From Lewinellaceae bacterium (GTDB lineage: Bacteria; Bacteroidota; Bacteroidia; Chitinophagales; Saprospiraceae), in the NCBI GenBank assembly GCA_020636075.1, contig JACJYO010000002.1, positions 248,001 through 312,000 of the forward strand: a DNA stretch of 64,000 nt, given 5' to 3'. The translations under genes and the position numbers were made by a program. The notes under the pieces were generated by a model. The model had not been told where the DNA came from, made no database searches, and was given only the letters and a program-made list of their open reading frames with translations. Below are positions 51,316 to 59,188 of the stretch, one piece after another (the first letter of the stretch is position 1; each line of letters opens with the position of its first letter).

Positions 51316-52202
51316 CGGGCAAACTCATAAATTTCGTTCCGGCAAGCCTTCAACGTATTCATTAGCAAAGCGGTAACTGTCATTAACCCTACCCCGCCCG
51401 GCACAGGCGTTATATGGCTACATTTAGGTGCTACAGAATCAAAATCAACATCACCGACCAGCCGTGAGCCTGATTTGCGGCTCGCATCCGGGATCCTGTT
51501 GATACCTACATCAATAACTACTGCACCTTCTTTCACCCAGTCGCCTTTGACAAACTGCGGTATCCCGATAGCCGCGACCACGATATCGGCCCGGCGTACT
51601 TCTGCTGGCAGGTCTTTGGTTCGGGAGTGGGTTAAGGTCACGGTGCAATCGCCCGGGTAGCCTTTCCGCGAAAGTAGAATGCTGATTGGAGTTCCCACGA
51701 TATTGCTCCGGCCCAAAACAACACAGTGTTTGCCGGAAGTTTCAATATTGTAGCGGCGCAACATTTCCAGGATACCGAATGGTGTAGCGGGTAAAAAAGC
51801 GGACATGCCTTGCGCCATCCGGCCAAAATTGACCGGGTGGAAGCCATCCACATCTTTCCGGTAATCAATGGCCAGCATTATTTTTTCTTCATCGATATGT
51901 TTGGGAAGCGGAAGTTGTACGATAAAGCCATCTACATCCGGATCGTTGTTTAAGTCGGCCACGATTTTCAAAACTTCCTCCTCCGATACATCACTCGGTC
52001 GCCGCACCAATGTACTGGTGAAGCCAATTTGCTCACAGGATTTTATTTTACTGTTCACATAAACCTGGCTGGCTGGATTTTCTCCGATAAGCACCGCTGC
52101 CAAATGTGGAATTTTTCCGCCTTTGAGTTTGATCTGGTCTACCTCCGCCGCGAGTTCGGCTTTAATATTTTCTGAAAGTAGCTTGCCGTCGAGTAACTGC
52201 AT
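51312..52202 (-). CDS. folD: Methylenetetrahydrofolate dehydrogenase/cyclohydrolase
   Basis: 296 residues; bifunctional enzyme of one-carbon metabolism converting 5,10-methylene- to 10-formyl-tetrahydrofolate with NADP. Signatures: YVNSKIKSCEQIGF (catalytic Lys), VDGFIVQLPLPKHIDEEK, VDGFHPVNFGRM, VVLGRSNIVGTPISILL and ITPVPGGVGLMTVTALL. Length is normal. Single gene or followed by none; the CBM9 lipoprotein gene is 24 bases upstream-to-downstream on the same strand, so both may share a transcript. Confidence 0.96.
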   Translation of the reverse strand: MQLLDGKLLSENIKAELAAEVDQIKLKGGKIPHLAAVLIGENPASQVYVNSKIKSCEQIGFTSTLVRRPSDVSEEEVLKIVADLNNDPDVDGFIVQLPLPKHIDEEKIMLAIDYRKDVDGFHPVNFGRMAQGMSAFLPATPFGILEMLRRYNIETSGKHCVVLGRSNIVGTPISILLSRKGYPGDCTVTLTHSRTKDLPAEVRRADIVVAAIGIPQFVKGDWVKEGAVVIDVGINRIPDASRKSGSRLVGDVDFDSVAPKCSHITPVPGGVGLMTVTALLMNTLKACRNEIYEFAR

Positions 52203-52226
52203 ATTTTTTTTAAATTATTTGAATTG

Positions 52227-52991
52227 TTATTTCAAGATTAGCCGGCCAAACACGTCTGCATTGATCCATCCGACATTTTTATCTTCCCCGGGGATGAATA
52301 CGCTGCCCATAAAATTCTCGCGCTCCGGCGACTTGTCATTGTCGCAATAAGCCAGAGCAAAACCCATTGTTTTTCCCTCAGAAAGCAATTTTGGGATATT
52401 TTCTTTGTCGAGGGCAAATTGGTTCCCATCGTAAATACGCACAGCAACTTCCCAGGTGCTGACATGGTCACGGGTAATCCGGCGGGTAAGGCAATGGTCA
52501 TCGAAAAAGCGACAAGTGCTATCTGTTACGATATCCACCACTTTTCCGTCAAGGGCGATATGGTATGCAAAGGCGTTGAAATTGTACTGGTGATTGCCGC
52601 CGGAAGAATCTTCGTCGAGAAATATTTCCAGGCAATCATCGTCCCAAAATGCATCCAAGCCATCTGGATGCGTATCAACCAGAGAATCGTCCGTGATTAT
52701 CGCCAGGATGTAAAGATTGTTTTCATCCCAAGCCAGTTTGTATTGACCGGTAAAGTCATTCGGATCTGGCGGGTCTCCTATCCACACCTGATCCATCGGG
52801 TACCACTCGGCTTGCTCCCAGACGTCGTCAGCGGCACTGCCATCCAGAATCGGAGTGCCATATACTGCCGTAAACACGGGTTTGCCGGATCCTTCGGTAG
52901 TTGAATTCGAAGAATTTGGCGCATTTGGGTTCTGGCAGGCAAAACATGAAAGCAAGGTAGCGGCAAGGAGGCTAATACGCAGTGGTGTCAT
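52227..52991 (-). CDS. CBM9-like carbohydrate-binding lipoprotein
   Basis: 254 residues from ATG 52991, with lipobox SCFAC and a Ser/Thr/Asn-rich linker. An ATG at 53039 would delay the signal. The domain from about 40 on is of carbohydrate-binding family 9 type: TPILDGSAADDVWEQAEW, YKLAWDENNLYILAIITDDS, DDDCLEIFLDEDSSGG and WEVAVRIYD. Such proteins bind sugars or occur with surface hydrolases and oxidoreductases. No enzyme domain is attached. Probably transcribed with folD, which follows 24 bases later. Confidence 0.85.
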   Translation of the reverse strand: MTPLRISLLAATLLSCFACQNPNAPNSSNSTTEGSGKPVFTAVYGTPILDGSAADDVWEQAEWYPMDQVWIGDPPDPNDFTGQYKLAWDENNLYILAIITDDSLVDTHPDGLDAFWDDDCLEIFLDEDSSGGNHQYNFNAFAYHIALDGKVVDIVTDSTCRFFDDHCLTRRITRDHVSTWEVAVRIYDGNQFALDKENIPKLLSEGKTMGFALAYCDNDKSPERENFMGSVFIPGEDKNVGWINADVFGRLILK

Positions 52992-53149
52992 GGTCTTTGT
53001 GTTGTTTCGGCAAATGTTCGACTTTTTTGCCATAAACATGGCATGTGCAAAGCATTTGCGTAAAGTTCTTAAGTGGATTTATTCTAAACTTTGAATATGT
53101 AGTGCTGAATGTACAATTTGAAGTTAGAAGGATTTGGCTTGAATTATGG

Positions 53150-53157
53150 TACCTTTG
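53150..53157 (+). promoter_or_regulatory. -7 promoter box for the nuo operon
   Basis: TACCTTTG followed by CGGC. The predicted start near 53164 gives a leader of about 98 bases before nuoA, the longest of the exact-box promoters here. No other gene lies between 52992 and 53261. Confidence 0.6.
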
Positions 53158-53261
53158 CGGCGTAAAAAAGCCCTTCAAATCTGAAGTGTAATTTTTTCAA
53201 TATTGGACAAAACCGTTGAACATTTCAACTGTTTCGAAGAACAAAAATTAAACCGAAAATT

Positions 53262-53624
53262 ATGGATCCATCCGGATATATGCCTATTGTGCTCCAGTCA
53301 CTTGTTGCTCTGGGTTTTGTTGCTATCGTACTTATTGTCGTGCCCTTGCTCGGTCCACGGCGCCGGGGCGGGGTAAAGGATGAAAATTTTGAATGCGGGA
53401 TCGAATCTGAGGGAAATGCGCGCATACCGGTTTCCATTAAGTACTTCATGACGGCTATTTTGTTTGTGCTGTTCGATGTCGAGGTCATCTTCTTCTATCC
53501 ATATGCTGTCAATTTCAGAGAAATGGGCATGGATGGCTTCCTGGCTGTTTTGCTTTTTGTTTCCATCTTTTTGCTCGGTTTTTTCTACGTATTGCGCAAA
53601 GGGGCATTGGATTGGGAAAAATAG
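53262..53624 (+). CDS. nuoA: NADH-quinone oxidoreductase subunit A
   Basis: 120 residues, three membrane helices (VLQSLVALGFVAIVLIVVPL; MTAILFVLFDVEVIFFYPYA; GFLAVLLFVSIFLLGFFYVL). The loop KDENFECGIESEGNARIPVS with its Cys is the family signature that contacts NuoD and NuoH near the quinone site. First gene of the complex I operon, preceded by a promoter box and a leader of about 98 bases. Confidence 0.95.
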   Translation: MDPSGYMPIVLQSLVALGFVAIVLIVVPLLGPRRRGGVKDENFECGIESEGNARIPVSIKYFMTAILFVLFDVEVIFFYPYAVNFREMGMDGFLAVLLFVSIFLLGFFYVLRKGALDWEK

Positions 53625-53660
53625 ATGTGCACCTGCAAAACCTGATTAAAAAAACAATGT

Positions 53661-54197
53661 ATGACCAAAATTGCTGAAATGCCGGAAGGATATGGTGGCG
53701 AAGGTTTTTTCGCAACCTCCTTGTCAAAAGCAGTTGGTTTGGCACGTGCCAATTCCATTTGGCCACTGCCTTTTGCCACCTCCTGCTGCGGTATCGAATT
53801 TATGGCGACCATGGGCACAAACTACGACCTGTCGCGATTCGGAATGGAACGGCTTTCCTTTTCACCCCGCCAATCCGATCTGTTAATGGTCATGGGTACC
53901 ATTGCCAAAAAAATGGGGCCAATTCTTAAACAGGTGTATACTCAAATGGCTGAACCCAAATGGGTGATCGCTGTGGGTGCATGCGCCAGCTCCGGAGGTA
54001 TATTCGACACCTACTCCGTTTTGCAGGGCATTGACAAAGTAATCCCGGTCGACGTATACGTGCCGGGCTGCCCGCCCCGCCCCGAACAAATTATTGACGG
54101 AATAATGAAAATTCAGGAGCTGGTGAAAAACGAGCCGCTGCGCAGACGCTATTCCGCTGAATACCAGCACCTCCTGGAAAAATATCAGATTGCTTAG
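53661..54197 (+). CDS. nuoB: NADH-quinone oxidoreductase subunit B
   Basis: 178 residues. Carries the terminal cluster N2: ATSCCGIEFMATMG supplies the double Cys, IAVGACASSGGIFD and VYVPGCPPRPEQIIDGI the other two. This subunit passes electrons to quinone at the interface with NuoD. Spaced 36 bases after nuoA; nuoC starts at the base after its stop codon. Confidence 0.96.
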   Translation: MTKIAEMPEGYGGEGFFATSLSKAVGLARANSIWPLPFATSCCGIEFMATMGTNYDLSRFGMERLSFSPRQSDLLMVMGTIAKKMGPILKQVYTQMAEPKWVIAVGACASSGGIFDTYSVLQGIDKVIPVDVYVPGCPPRPEQIIDGIMKIQELVKNEPLRRRYSAEYQHLLEKYQIA

Positions 54198-54725
54198 ATG
54201 ACACACGAACTGGTCCGCGCACGCATAGATCAACAACATCCCGGCTTGCTCACCGCACACGAAATAGCCTATGACGGCATGCTGACGGTGGAAACAACCC
54301 GGGATCGCATTCTTGAATTGCTGGATTTTTTGCGCAGCGATGACGAATTGCAGTTTCATTTTCTGACCACGCTCTGCGGTATTCACGATCCGGAAAACAC
54401 AGGCCGTGAGTTAACAGTGATGTATCAACTGCACAACTGGCAAAAAAATATCCGGATTCGCGTCAAGGTATTTATTCCGGTAGCCGACCCGCACATTCCC
54501 AGCGCAACAGCCTTGTGGCCCGCCGCCAACTGGATGGAGCGCGAAACTTATGATTTTTATGGTATCCTGTTTGACGGCCATCCCAATCTGACCCGTATTC
54601 TGAATGTTGAAGATTTAGATGTTTTTCCGCTGCGCAAAGAATACAAACTCGAAGACGGCACCCGCACCGATAAGGATGACCGCTTTTTCGGACGCGATGG
54701 CAATACCGGACGTTCGTTTGACTAA
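54198..54725 (+). CDS. nuoC: NADH-quinone oxidoreductase subunit C
   Basis: 175 residues, separate from nuoD. The family motif is near the C-terminus: ERETYDFYGILFDGHPNLTRIL, key residues ERExxDxxGxxFxGHPxLxRIL, then PLRKEYKL. Soluble arm of complex I. It follows nuoB with no gap. A 6-bp hairpin (TCCCAT/ATGGGA, 54745-54760) lies in the 45-base spacer before nuoD. Confidence 0.95.
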   Translation: MTHELVRARIDQQHPGLLTAHEIAYDGMLTVETTRDRILELLDFLRSDDELQFHFLTTLCGIHDPENTGRELTVMYQLHNWQKNIRIRVKVFIPVADPHIPSATALWPAANWMERETYDFYGILFDGHPNLTRILNVEDLDVFPLRKEYKLEDGTRTDKDDRFFGRDGNTGRSFD

Positions 54726-54770
54726 AAAATAATTGAGTTCACTATCCCATTTCCATGGGAAACTGCCCAT

Positions 54771-55976
54771 ATGCAAGTCCAATCCTATTTTTCGCAACTT
54801 GACAGCCTCGATGGCGAATTAGCCACCCTGAATCTCGGCCCTACCCACCCGGCTACCCACGGCATTTTCCAGAATGTTCTGAAAATGAACGGCGAAAAAA
54901 TTGTCAGCGCCGAGCCCACGATAGGATACATCCACCGGGCTTTTGAAAAACTTGCTGAGCACCGCCCGTTCAATCAAATTACACCGATCACCGACCGGTT
55001 GAATTACTGCTCCTCGCCGATTAATAATATCGGCTGGCACATGACGGTGGAAAAACTGGCTAAAATCGAGATTCCCAAACGCGCCCAATACATGCGGGTG
55101 ATCATGATGGAACTCGCCCGGCTGGCCGACCACCTGGTTTGCAATTCCGTCATTGGCGTGGACACCGGAGCATTGACCGGATTCACTTACATGTTTCAGG
55201 AACGCGAACGCATTTACGATATGTACGAGGAGGTTTGTGGCACTCGCCTGACGACAAACGTAGGTCGCATTGGAGGTATGGAGCGCGACTTCAGCCCGGC
55301 GTTTCACAAAAAACTGCAGGATTTTCTCAAAACATTCCCAGCCAAATTTGAAGAGTTCAACAGCCTGCTGGAACGCAATCGCATATTTATGGATCGCACC
55401 ATCGGTGCCGGCCCTATCGATGCCGAACGCGCGATGGCCTATGGATTCACCGGGCCTAATCTTCGGGCCTGTGGCGTCGACTACGATGTACGCGTGATGC
55501 AACCGTATTCTTCCTACGAAGACTTCGATTTTATCATCCCGGTCGGTACTCAGGGCGACACATACGACCGGTTTATGGTGCGCCAGGAAGAAATCCGCCA
55601 AAGCCTGCGTATCATCAACCAGGCCTGTGAAAATCTGCCGGAAGGTGAGTATCACGCCGATGTTCCAGATTACTACCTACCCCCGAAAGATGATGTTTAC
55701 ACCAAAATGGAGGCGCTGATCTACCATTTCAAAATTGTTATGGGTGAAGTGCCAATCCCAAAAGGAGAAGTTTACCATGCTGTTGAAGGCGGAAACGGAG
55801 AACTGGGTTTTTACCTGATCAGCGACGGCGGTCGCCAACCCTATCGGCTGCATTTCCGTCGCCCCTGTTTCATTTATTATCAGGCCTACCCCGAAATGAT
55901 TAAAGGCTCCATGCTCTCCGATGCCATTTTGACGATGTCGAGCATGAATGTAATCGCCGGAGAACTGGACGCCTGA
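54771..55976 (+). CDS. nuoD: NADH-quinone oxidoreductase subunit D
   Basis: 401 residues, 49-kDa subunit, related to NiFe hydrogenase large subunits. Signatures: LNLGPTHPATHGIFQNVLKM region (key THPATHG), TIGYIHRAFEKLAEHRPFNQ, ELARLADHL, and the C-terminus SSMNVIAGELDA that reaches the quinone site. Normal length. Downstream spacer to nuoE holds an 8-bp tandem repeat. Confidence 0.96.
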   Translation: MQVQSYFSQLDSLDGELATLNLGPTHPATHGIFQNVLKMNGEKIVSAEPTIGYIHRAFEKLAEHRPFNQITPITDRLNYCSSPINNIGWHMTVEKLAKIEIPKRAQYMRVIMMELARLADHLVCNSVIGVDTGALTGFTYMFQERERIYDMYEEVCGTRLTTNVGRIGGMERDFSPAFHKKLQDFLKTFPAKFEEFNSLLERNRIFMDRTIGAGPIDAERAMAYGFTGPNLRACGVDYDVRVMQPYSSYEDFDFIIPVGTQGDTYDRFMVRQEEIRQSLRIINQACENLPEGEYHADVPDYYLPPKDDVYTKMEALIYHFKIVMGEVPIPKGEVYHAVEGGNGELGFYLISDGGRQPYRLHFRRPCFIYYQAYPEMIKGSMLSDAILTMSSMNVIAGELDA

Positions 55977-55982
55977 GGTTGG

Positions 55983-56022
55983 GAAATTGGGATATTTAGA
56001 TATTGGGATATTGGGATATTAA
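55983..56022 (+). repeat. Five imperfect 8-bp tandem repeats (GATATTGG) between nuoD and nuoE
   Basis: Units at 55983, 55991, 55999, 56007 and 56015 read GAAATTGG, GATATTTA, GATATTGG, GATATTGG and GATATTAA. They begin seven bases after the nuoD stop and occupy most of the spacer before nuoE (ATG 56050). Confidence 0.85.
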
Positions 56023-56049
56023 AATTAGACGTGTAATTTTTTAGAGAAT

Positions 56050-56592
56050 ATGCAAGTAGCATCACATAACGGTAAACCATTCAATTTCTCGCCGGAAGCA
56101 TTGACAGAAGTGCAGGGTTTGATGGTGAAGTATCCGGAAGGCCGGCATAAAAGCGCGCTGATCCGGGCGCTCCATATTGCACAAGAGGAGAACGGAGGTT
56201 GGCTCAGCATCGCTGCATTGGATCACGTGGCCGAAACCCTGCGAATCACGCCCATCGAAGTGTATGAAGTAGCCACGTTTTACACCATGTTCAACTTGGA
56301 ACCGGTTGGAAAATATGTACTCGAGTTTTGTCATACTGGCCCTTGCGCCATTGAAGGCGCCGAACGGCTACTCGATTATGTCAGGCAAAAGTTGGGTATC
56401 GAAACAGGCCAAACTACACCCGATGGCATGTTTACCCTAAAAGAAGTGGAATGTTTAGGTGCTTGCGGTTATGCGCCCATGATGCAAGTGGGAATTTATT
56501 ACCACGAGCATTTGACGGAAGAAAAAATTGACCGTTTTCTGGAAGATTGCCGGGCCGGAAACATTGACAAAGGCAGCTGGAAAATGCACTGA
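56050..56592 (+). CDS. nuoE: NADH-quinone oxidoreductase subunit E
   Basis: 180 residues, 24-kDa thioredoxin-like subunit with cluster N1a. N-terminal helices (YPEGRHKSALIRALHIAQEE, VAETLRITPIEVYEVATFYT) and ligands CHTGPC and CLGACGYAPMMQVG give the four Cys. Pairs with NuoF in the NADH dehydrogenase module. A strong hairpin follows 9 bases after the stop. Confidence 0.95.
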   Translation: MQVASHNGKPFNFSPEALTEVQGLMVKYPEGRHKSALIRALHIAQEENGGWLSIAALDHVAETLRITPIEVYEVATFYTMFNLEPVGKYVLEFCHTGPCAIEGAERLLDYVRQKLGIETGQTTPDGMFTLKEVECLGACGYAPMMQVGIYYHEHLTEEKIDRFLEDCRAGNIDKGSWKMH

Positions 56593-56601
56593 TCCAAGTC
56601 G

Positions 56602-56632
56602 GTGTCGGCTTGACTTAGAGTCAGGCCGACAC
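56602..56632 (+). promoter_or_regulatory. Strong intra-operon hairpin between nuoE and the DUF2750 gene
   Basis: GTGTCGGC (56602-56609), T, TGACT pair with AGTCA, G, GCCGACAC (56625-56632): 14 pairs including one G-U, loop TAG. No T-run follows (TACTACC), so it is more like an mRNA processing or stability element, or an attenuator, than a simple terminator. Confidence 0.55.
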
Positions 56633-56648
56633 TACTACCTACTCAACT

Positions 56649-57047
56649 ATGCAACTGAATCAAAAACAAATCAGCGAAATCCTGGCGCGCAAGCCGGAAA
56701 GCCGCTACAAATATTTCATCCGGACGGCAGTTGCTGAAGAGGAAGTTTGGGGTCTTGCAGACGAGGAGGGCTGGTTGCTATTGGAGGTGGAGGAAGACGA
56801 TACCGAGGTGCTGGCAGTTTTTCCCAACCCGGAGTTCGCAGCCATTTTCAGGGAAAAAGGTGCCTTCGAAGAGTTTACCGTGGAACCGCTGGATCTGATG
56901 GAATTTATGGAATGGCTGGACGATTTTGAACAGGAAAACATGAAAGTCGCCGTATTTCCTACCCCCGATTTCCAATGTGCTGTCATGCCCCCCGAAAGGC
57001 TGAAGTCGGACTTTGAACACGAATTTCAAAAAGAGGAAGATAATTAA
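56649..57047 (+). CDS. DUF2750-type acidic protein inside the nuo operon
   Basis: 132 residues, strongly acidic, no signal peptide or membrane helix. The layout fits DUF2750: RYKYFIRTAVAEEEVWGLAD, EEGWLLLEVEEDD ... VLAVFPNPEFAAIF, LDLMEFMEWLDDFEQENMKV, then AVFPTPDF. It is not a known complex I subunit. Its stop is three bases before the nuoF ATG, so it is translated from the same transcript. It might be an assembly or regulatory factor for the NADH module or a passenger; sequence alone does not tell. Confidence 0.75.
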   Translation: MQLNQKQISEILARKPESRYKYFIRTAVAEEEVWGLADEEGWLLLEVEEDDTEVLAVFPNPEFAAIFREKGAFEEFTVEPLDLMEFMEWLDDFEQENMKVAVFPTPDFQCAVMPPERLKSDFEHEFQKEEDN

Positions 57048-57050
57048 TTC

Positions 57051-58394
57051 ATGAGTCGAAAACTGCTCCTGGAACATGCCCACATCGATGGAATAAACGG
57101 ATATGAAACCTACCGCAAACACGGAGGGTACCGTGCCGTTGAAAAAGCGCTGAAAAGCATGGCGCCCGCCGATGTGTTGGAGGAAGTGAAAAAATCAGGG
57201 TTGCGTGGTCGCGGTGGCGCCGGTTTCCCAACCGGAATGAAGTGGTCGTTCCTGGCCAAGCCCGAAGGCGTGCCGCGTTACCTGCTTTGTAATGCCGATG
57301 AATCGGAACCCGGCACCTTCAAAGACCGGTATTTGATGGAAAAAATCCCTCACCTGCTTGTCGAAGGCATGATCCTTTCGGCCTATGCACTGGGTGCCAA
57401 TACCTCGTATATCTATATCCGCGGTGAATATTCCTGGATTGTTTTTATTCTGGAAAAAGCGATTTCTGAGGCCTATGCCAAAGGCTGGTTGGGTAAAAAT
57501 ATTTTGGGCTCTGGCTTCGATTGCGACCTCTACGTCAATCCGGGCGCTGGCGCCTATATCTGTGGCGAAGAGACAGCGTTGATCGAAAGTCTGGAAGGAA
57601 AACGCGGCAACCCGCGCATCAAGCCTCCATTCCCGGCGGTAAAAGGTCTGTGGCAATGCCCAACAGTGGTAAACAACGTGGAGACACTGGCGGCTGTGGT
57701 GCCTATCGTTAACGAAGGTGGTGAAGCCTATGCCCGTATTGGGGTAGGTCGCAGCACAGGCACCAAATTAATCTCTGCCGGCGGCAACATAAACAAACCC
57801 GGAGTCTACGAAGTTGAATTGGGCCTGTCGATGGAAGAATTTATTTTCTCGGACGAATGGTGCGGCGGCATTAAAAACGGCAAACGCCTGAAAGCCTGTG
57901 TGCCCGGTGGTTCATCCGTGCCCATCCTCCCCCACTACCTGGTAACGAAAACGGCTGCCGGTGAAGACCGGTTGCTCAGCTATGAAAGTTTGGCCGACGG
58001 TGGTTTTGAATCAGGCTCCATGCTGGGCTCGGGTGGTTTTATCGTGTATGACGAAGACCAATGCGTGGTGCGGAACACCTGGAATTTCACTCGCTTTTAC
58101 CACCACGAATCCTGCGGACAGTGTTCGCCCTGCCGCGAAGGAACCGGCTGGATGGAAAAAGTGTTGGAGCGGCTCGAAAACGGGAAAGGCAAACTGTCCG
58201 ACATGGACTTGCTGGTTGAAGTGGCTAAAAAGATTGAAGGAAACACCATTTGCCCGCTTGGCGATGCTGCAGCCTGGCCGGTGGCTTCTGCAATCCGGCA
58301 TTTTCGGGAGGAATTTGAGTGGCATGTGCGGGAACCGGAGGCTTGTATGCAGCGGAATTATGGTTTGGTGAAAGAAAAAGCGGAGTTGGCTTAA
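57051..58394 (+). CDS. nuoF: NADH-quinone oxidoreductase subunit F
   Basis: 447 residues, 51-kDa subunit that binds NADH, FMN and cluster N3. FMN/NADH sites: GLRGRGGAGFPTGMKW and YICGEETALIESLEGKRGNP. Cluster ligands: ESCGQCSPCREGTGWM plus the Cys of NTICPLGDAAAWP. N-terminal part has the family strand but no added domains. Length normal. The next gene, encoding a nucleotidyltransferase, starts four bases after its stop. Confidence 0.97.
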   Translation: MSRKLLLEHAHIDGINGYETYRKHGGYRAVEKALKSMAPADVLEEVKKSGLRGRGGAGFPTGMKWSFLAKPEGVPRYLLCNADESEPGTFKDRYLMEKIPHLLVEGMILSAYALGANTSYIYIRGEYSWIVFILEKAISEAYAKGWLGKNILGSGFDCDLYVNPGAGAYICGEETALIESLEGKRGNPRIKPPFPAVKGLWQCPTVVNNVETLAAVVPIVNEGGEAYARIGVGRSTGTKLISAGGNINKPGVYEVELGLSMEEFIFSDEWCGGIKNGKRLKACVPGGSSVPILPHYLVTKTAAGEDRLLSYESLADGGFESGSMLGSGGFIVYDEDQCVVRNTWNFTRFYHHESCGQCSPCREGTGWMEKVLERLENGKGKLSDMDLLVEVAKKIEGNTICPLGDAAAWPVASAIRHFREEFEWHVREPEACMQRNYGLVKEKAELA

Positions 58395-58398
58395 GATT

Positions 58399-59178
58399 AT
58401 GATGCAAGAGCAGATACTGACAGCACTTTCAAACCTCGAACAACGAGAAGCAATCAAAATTTTATACGCTGTGGAAAGCGGCAGCAGAGCATGGGGATTT
58501 GCATCGACAAACAGCGACTGGGATGTGCGGTTTATTTATGTTCATCAGAAAGACTGGTACCTCTCGATAGATGACAAAAAGGATAGCATTGAAGTAATGC
58601 TGCCAGACGATCTCGACTTGAGCGGATGGGAATTGCGAAAAGCGCTGAATCTGTTTCGGAAATCTAATCCGCCATTTATGGAATGGCTCAATAGCCCGAT
58701 AGTTTATCTTGAAGAACCATTTGCCGTTAATCAACTGCGGAAAGCTGCAGTGGATTACTTTAATCCAAAATCCTGTTTGTACCATTACCTGAGTATGGCA
58801 ACAAGCAATTTTAAGGAGTACTTGACACGGGATCTGGTTAAAACAAAAAAATACTTTTATGTGCTGCGCCCAATACTTGCTTGTATGTGGATCGAACAAA
58901 CAAATACCATGGCGCCGACAGAGTTTCATAAATTATTTGAAGCGGCGGAATTAGGTGAAAATCTTAAGGTCGAGATTCAAAAATTGCTGGCGCGCAAAAT
59001 GAGTGGAACAGAGTTAGGGGAAGAACCCAGAATTGAGCCCCTAAACAACTTTTTAGGAGAAAAGATTGAATATTATACGGAATACCTCAAGCATTTTAAG
59101 GGACAGAAACAGGTTGATACCGAGCGCCTGAACGAGATATTTCGAAGTACATTAATTGAATTTGAAGGTAAAATCTGA
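58399..59178 (+). CDS. Pol-beta-type nucleotidyltransferase inserted between nuoF and nuoG
   Basis: 259 residues. N-terminal catalytic part: YAVESGSRAWGFASTNSDWD, with the GSRAxG motif and the metal-binding Asp-x-Asp in SDWDVRFIY; then WELRKALNLFRKSNPPFMEW, as in the PF10127/COG3541 (YcgL/RlaP-related) family of predicted nucleotidyltransferases. The C-terminal half is helical. Such proteins may modify RNA or protein with nucleotides; the substrate is unknown. The gene begins four bases after nuoF and ends ten bases before nuoG, so it is firmly inside the operon. Lys/Ile/Asn-rich composition differs from its Gly/Ala-richer neighbours, suggesting acquisition. Confidence 0.85.
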   Translation: MMQEQILTALSNLEQREAIKILYAVESGSRAWGFASTNSDWDVRFIYVHQKDWYLSIDDKKDSIEVMLPDDLDLSGWELRKALNLFRKSNPPFMEWLNSPIVYLEEPFAVNQLRKAAVDYFNPKSCLYHYLSMATSNFKEYLTRDLVKTKKYFYVLRPILACMWIEQTNTMAPTEFHKLFEAAELGENLKVEIQKLLARKMSGTELGEEPRIEPLNNFLGEKIEYYTEYLKHFKGQKQVDTERLNEIFRSTLIEFEGKI

Positions 59179-59188
59179 TCGAAACGAT

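Noticed and set aside
54745..54760. Hairpin TCCCAT/ATGGGA just before nuoD as a terminator or switch
   Set aside because: Only six base pairs and no T-run; too weak to claim.
54819..55655. Long open frame (278 codons) antisense to nuoD
   Set aside because: It lies wholly inside nuoD, has no family pattern, and such antisense frames are common opposite GC-richer conserved genes.
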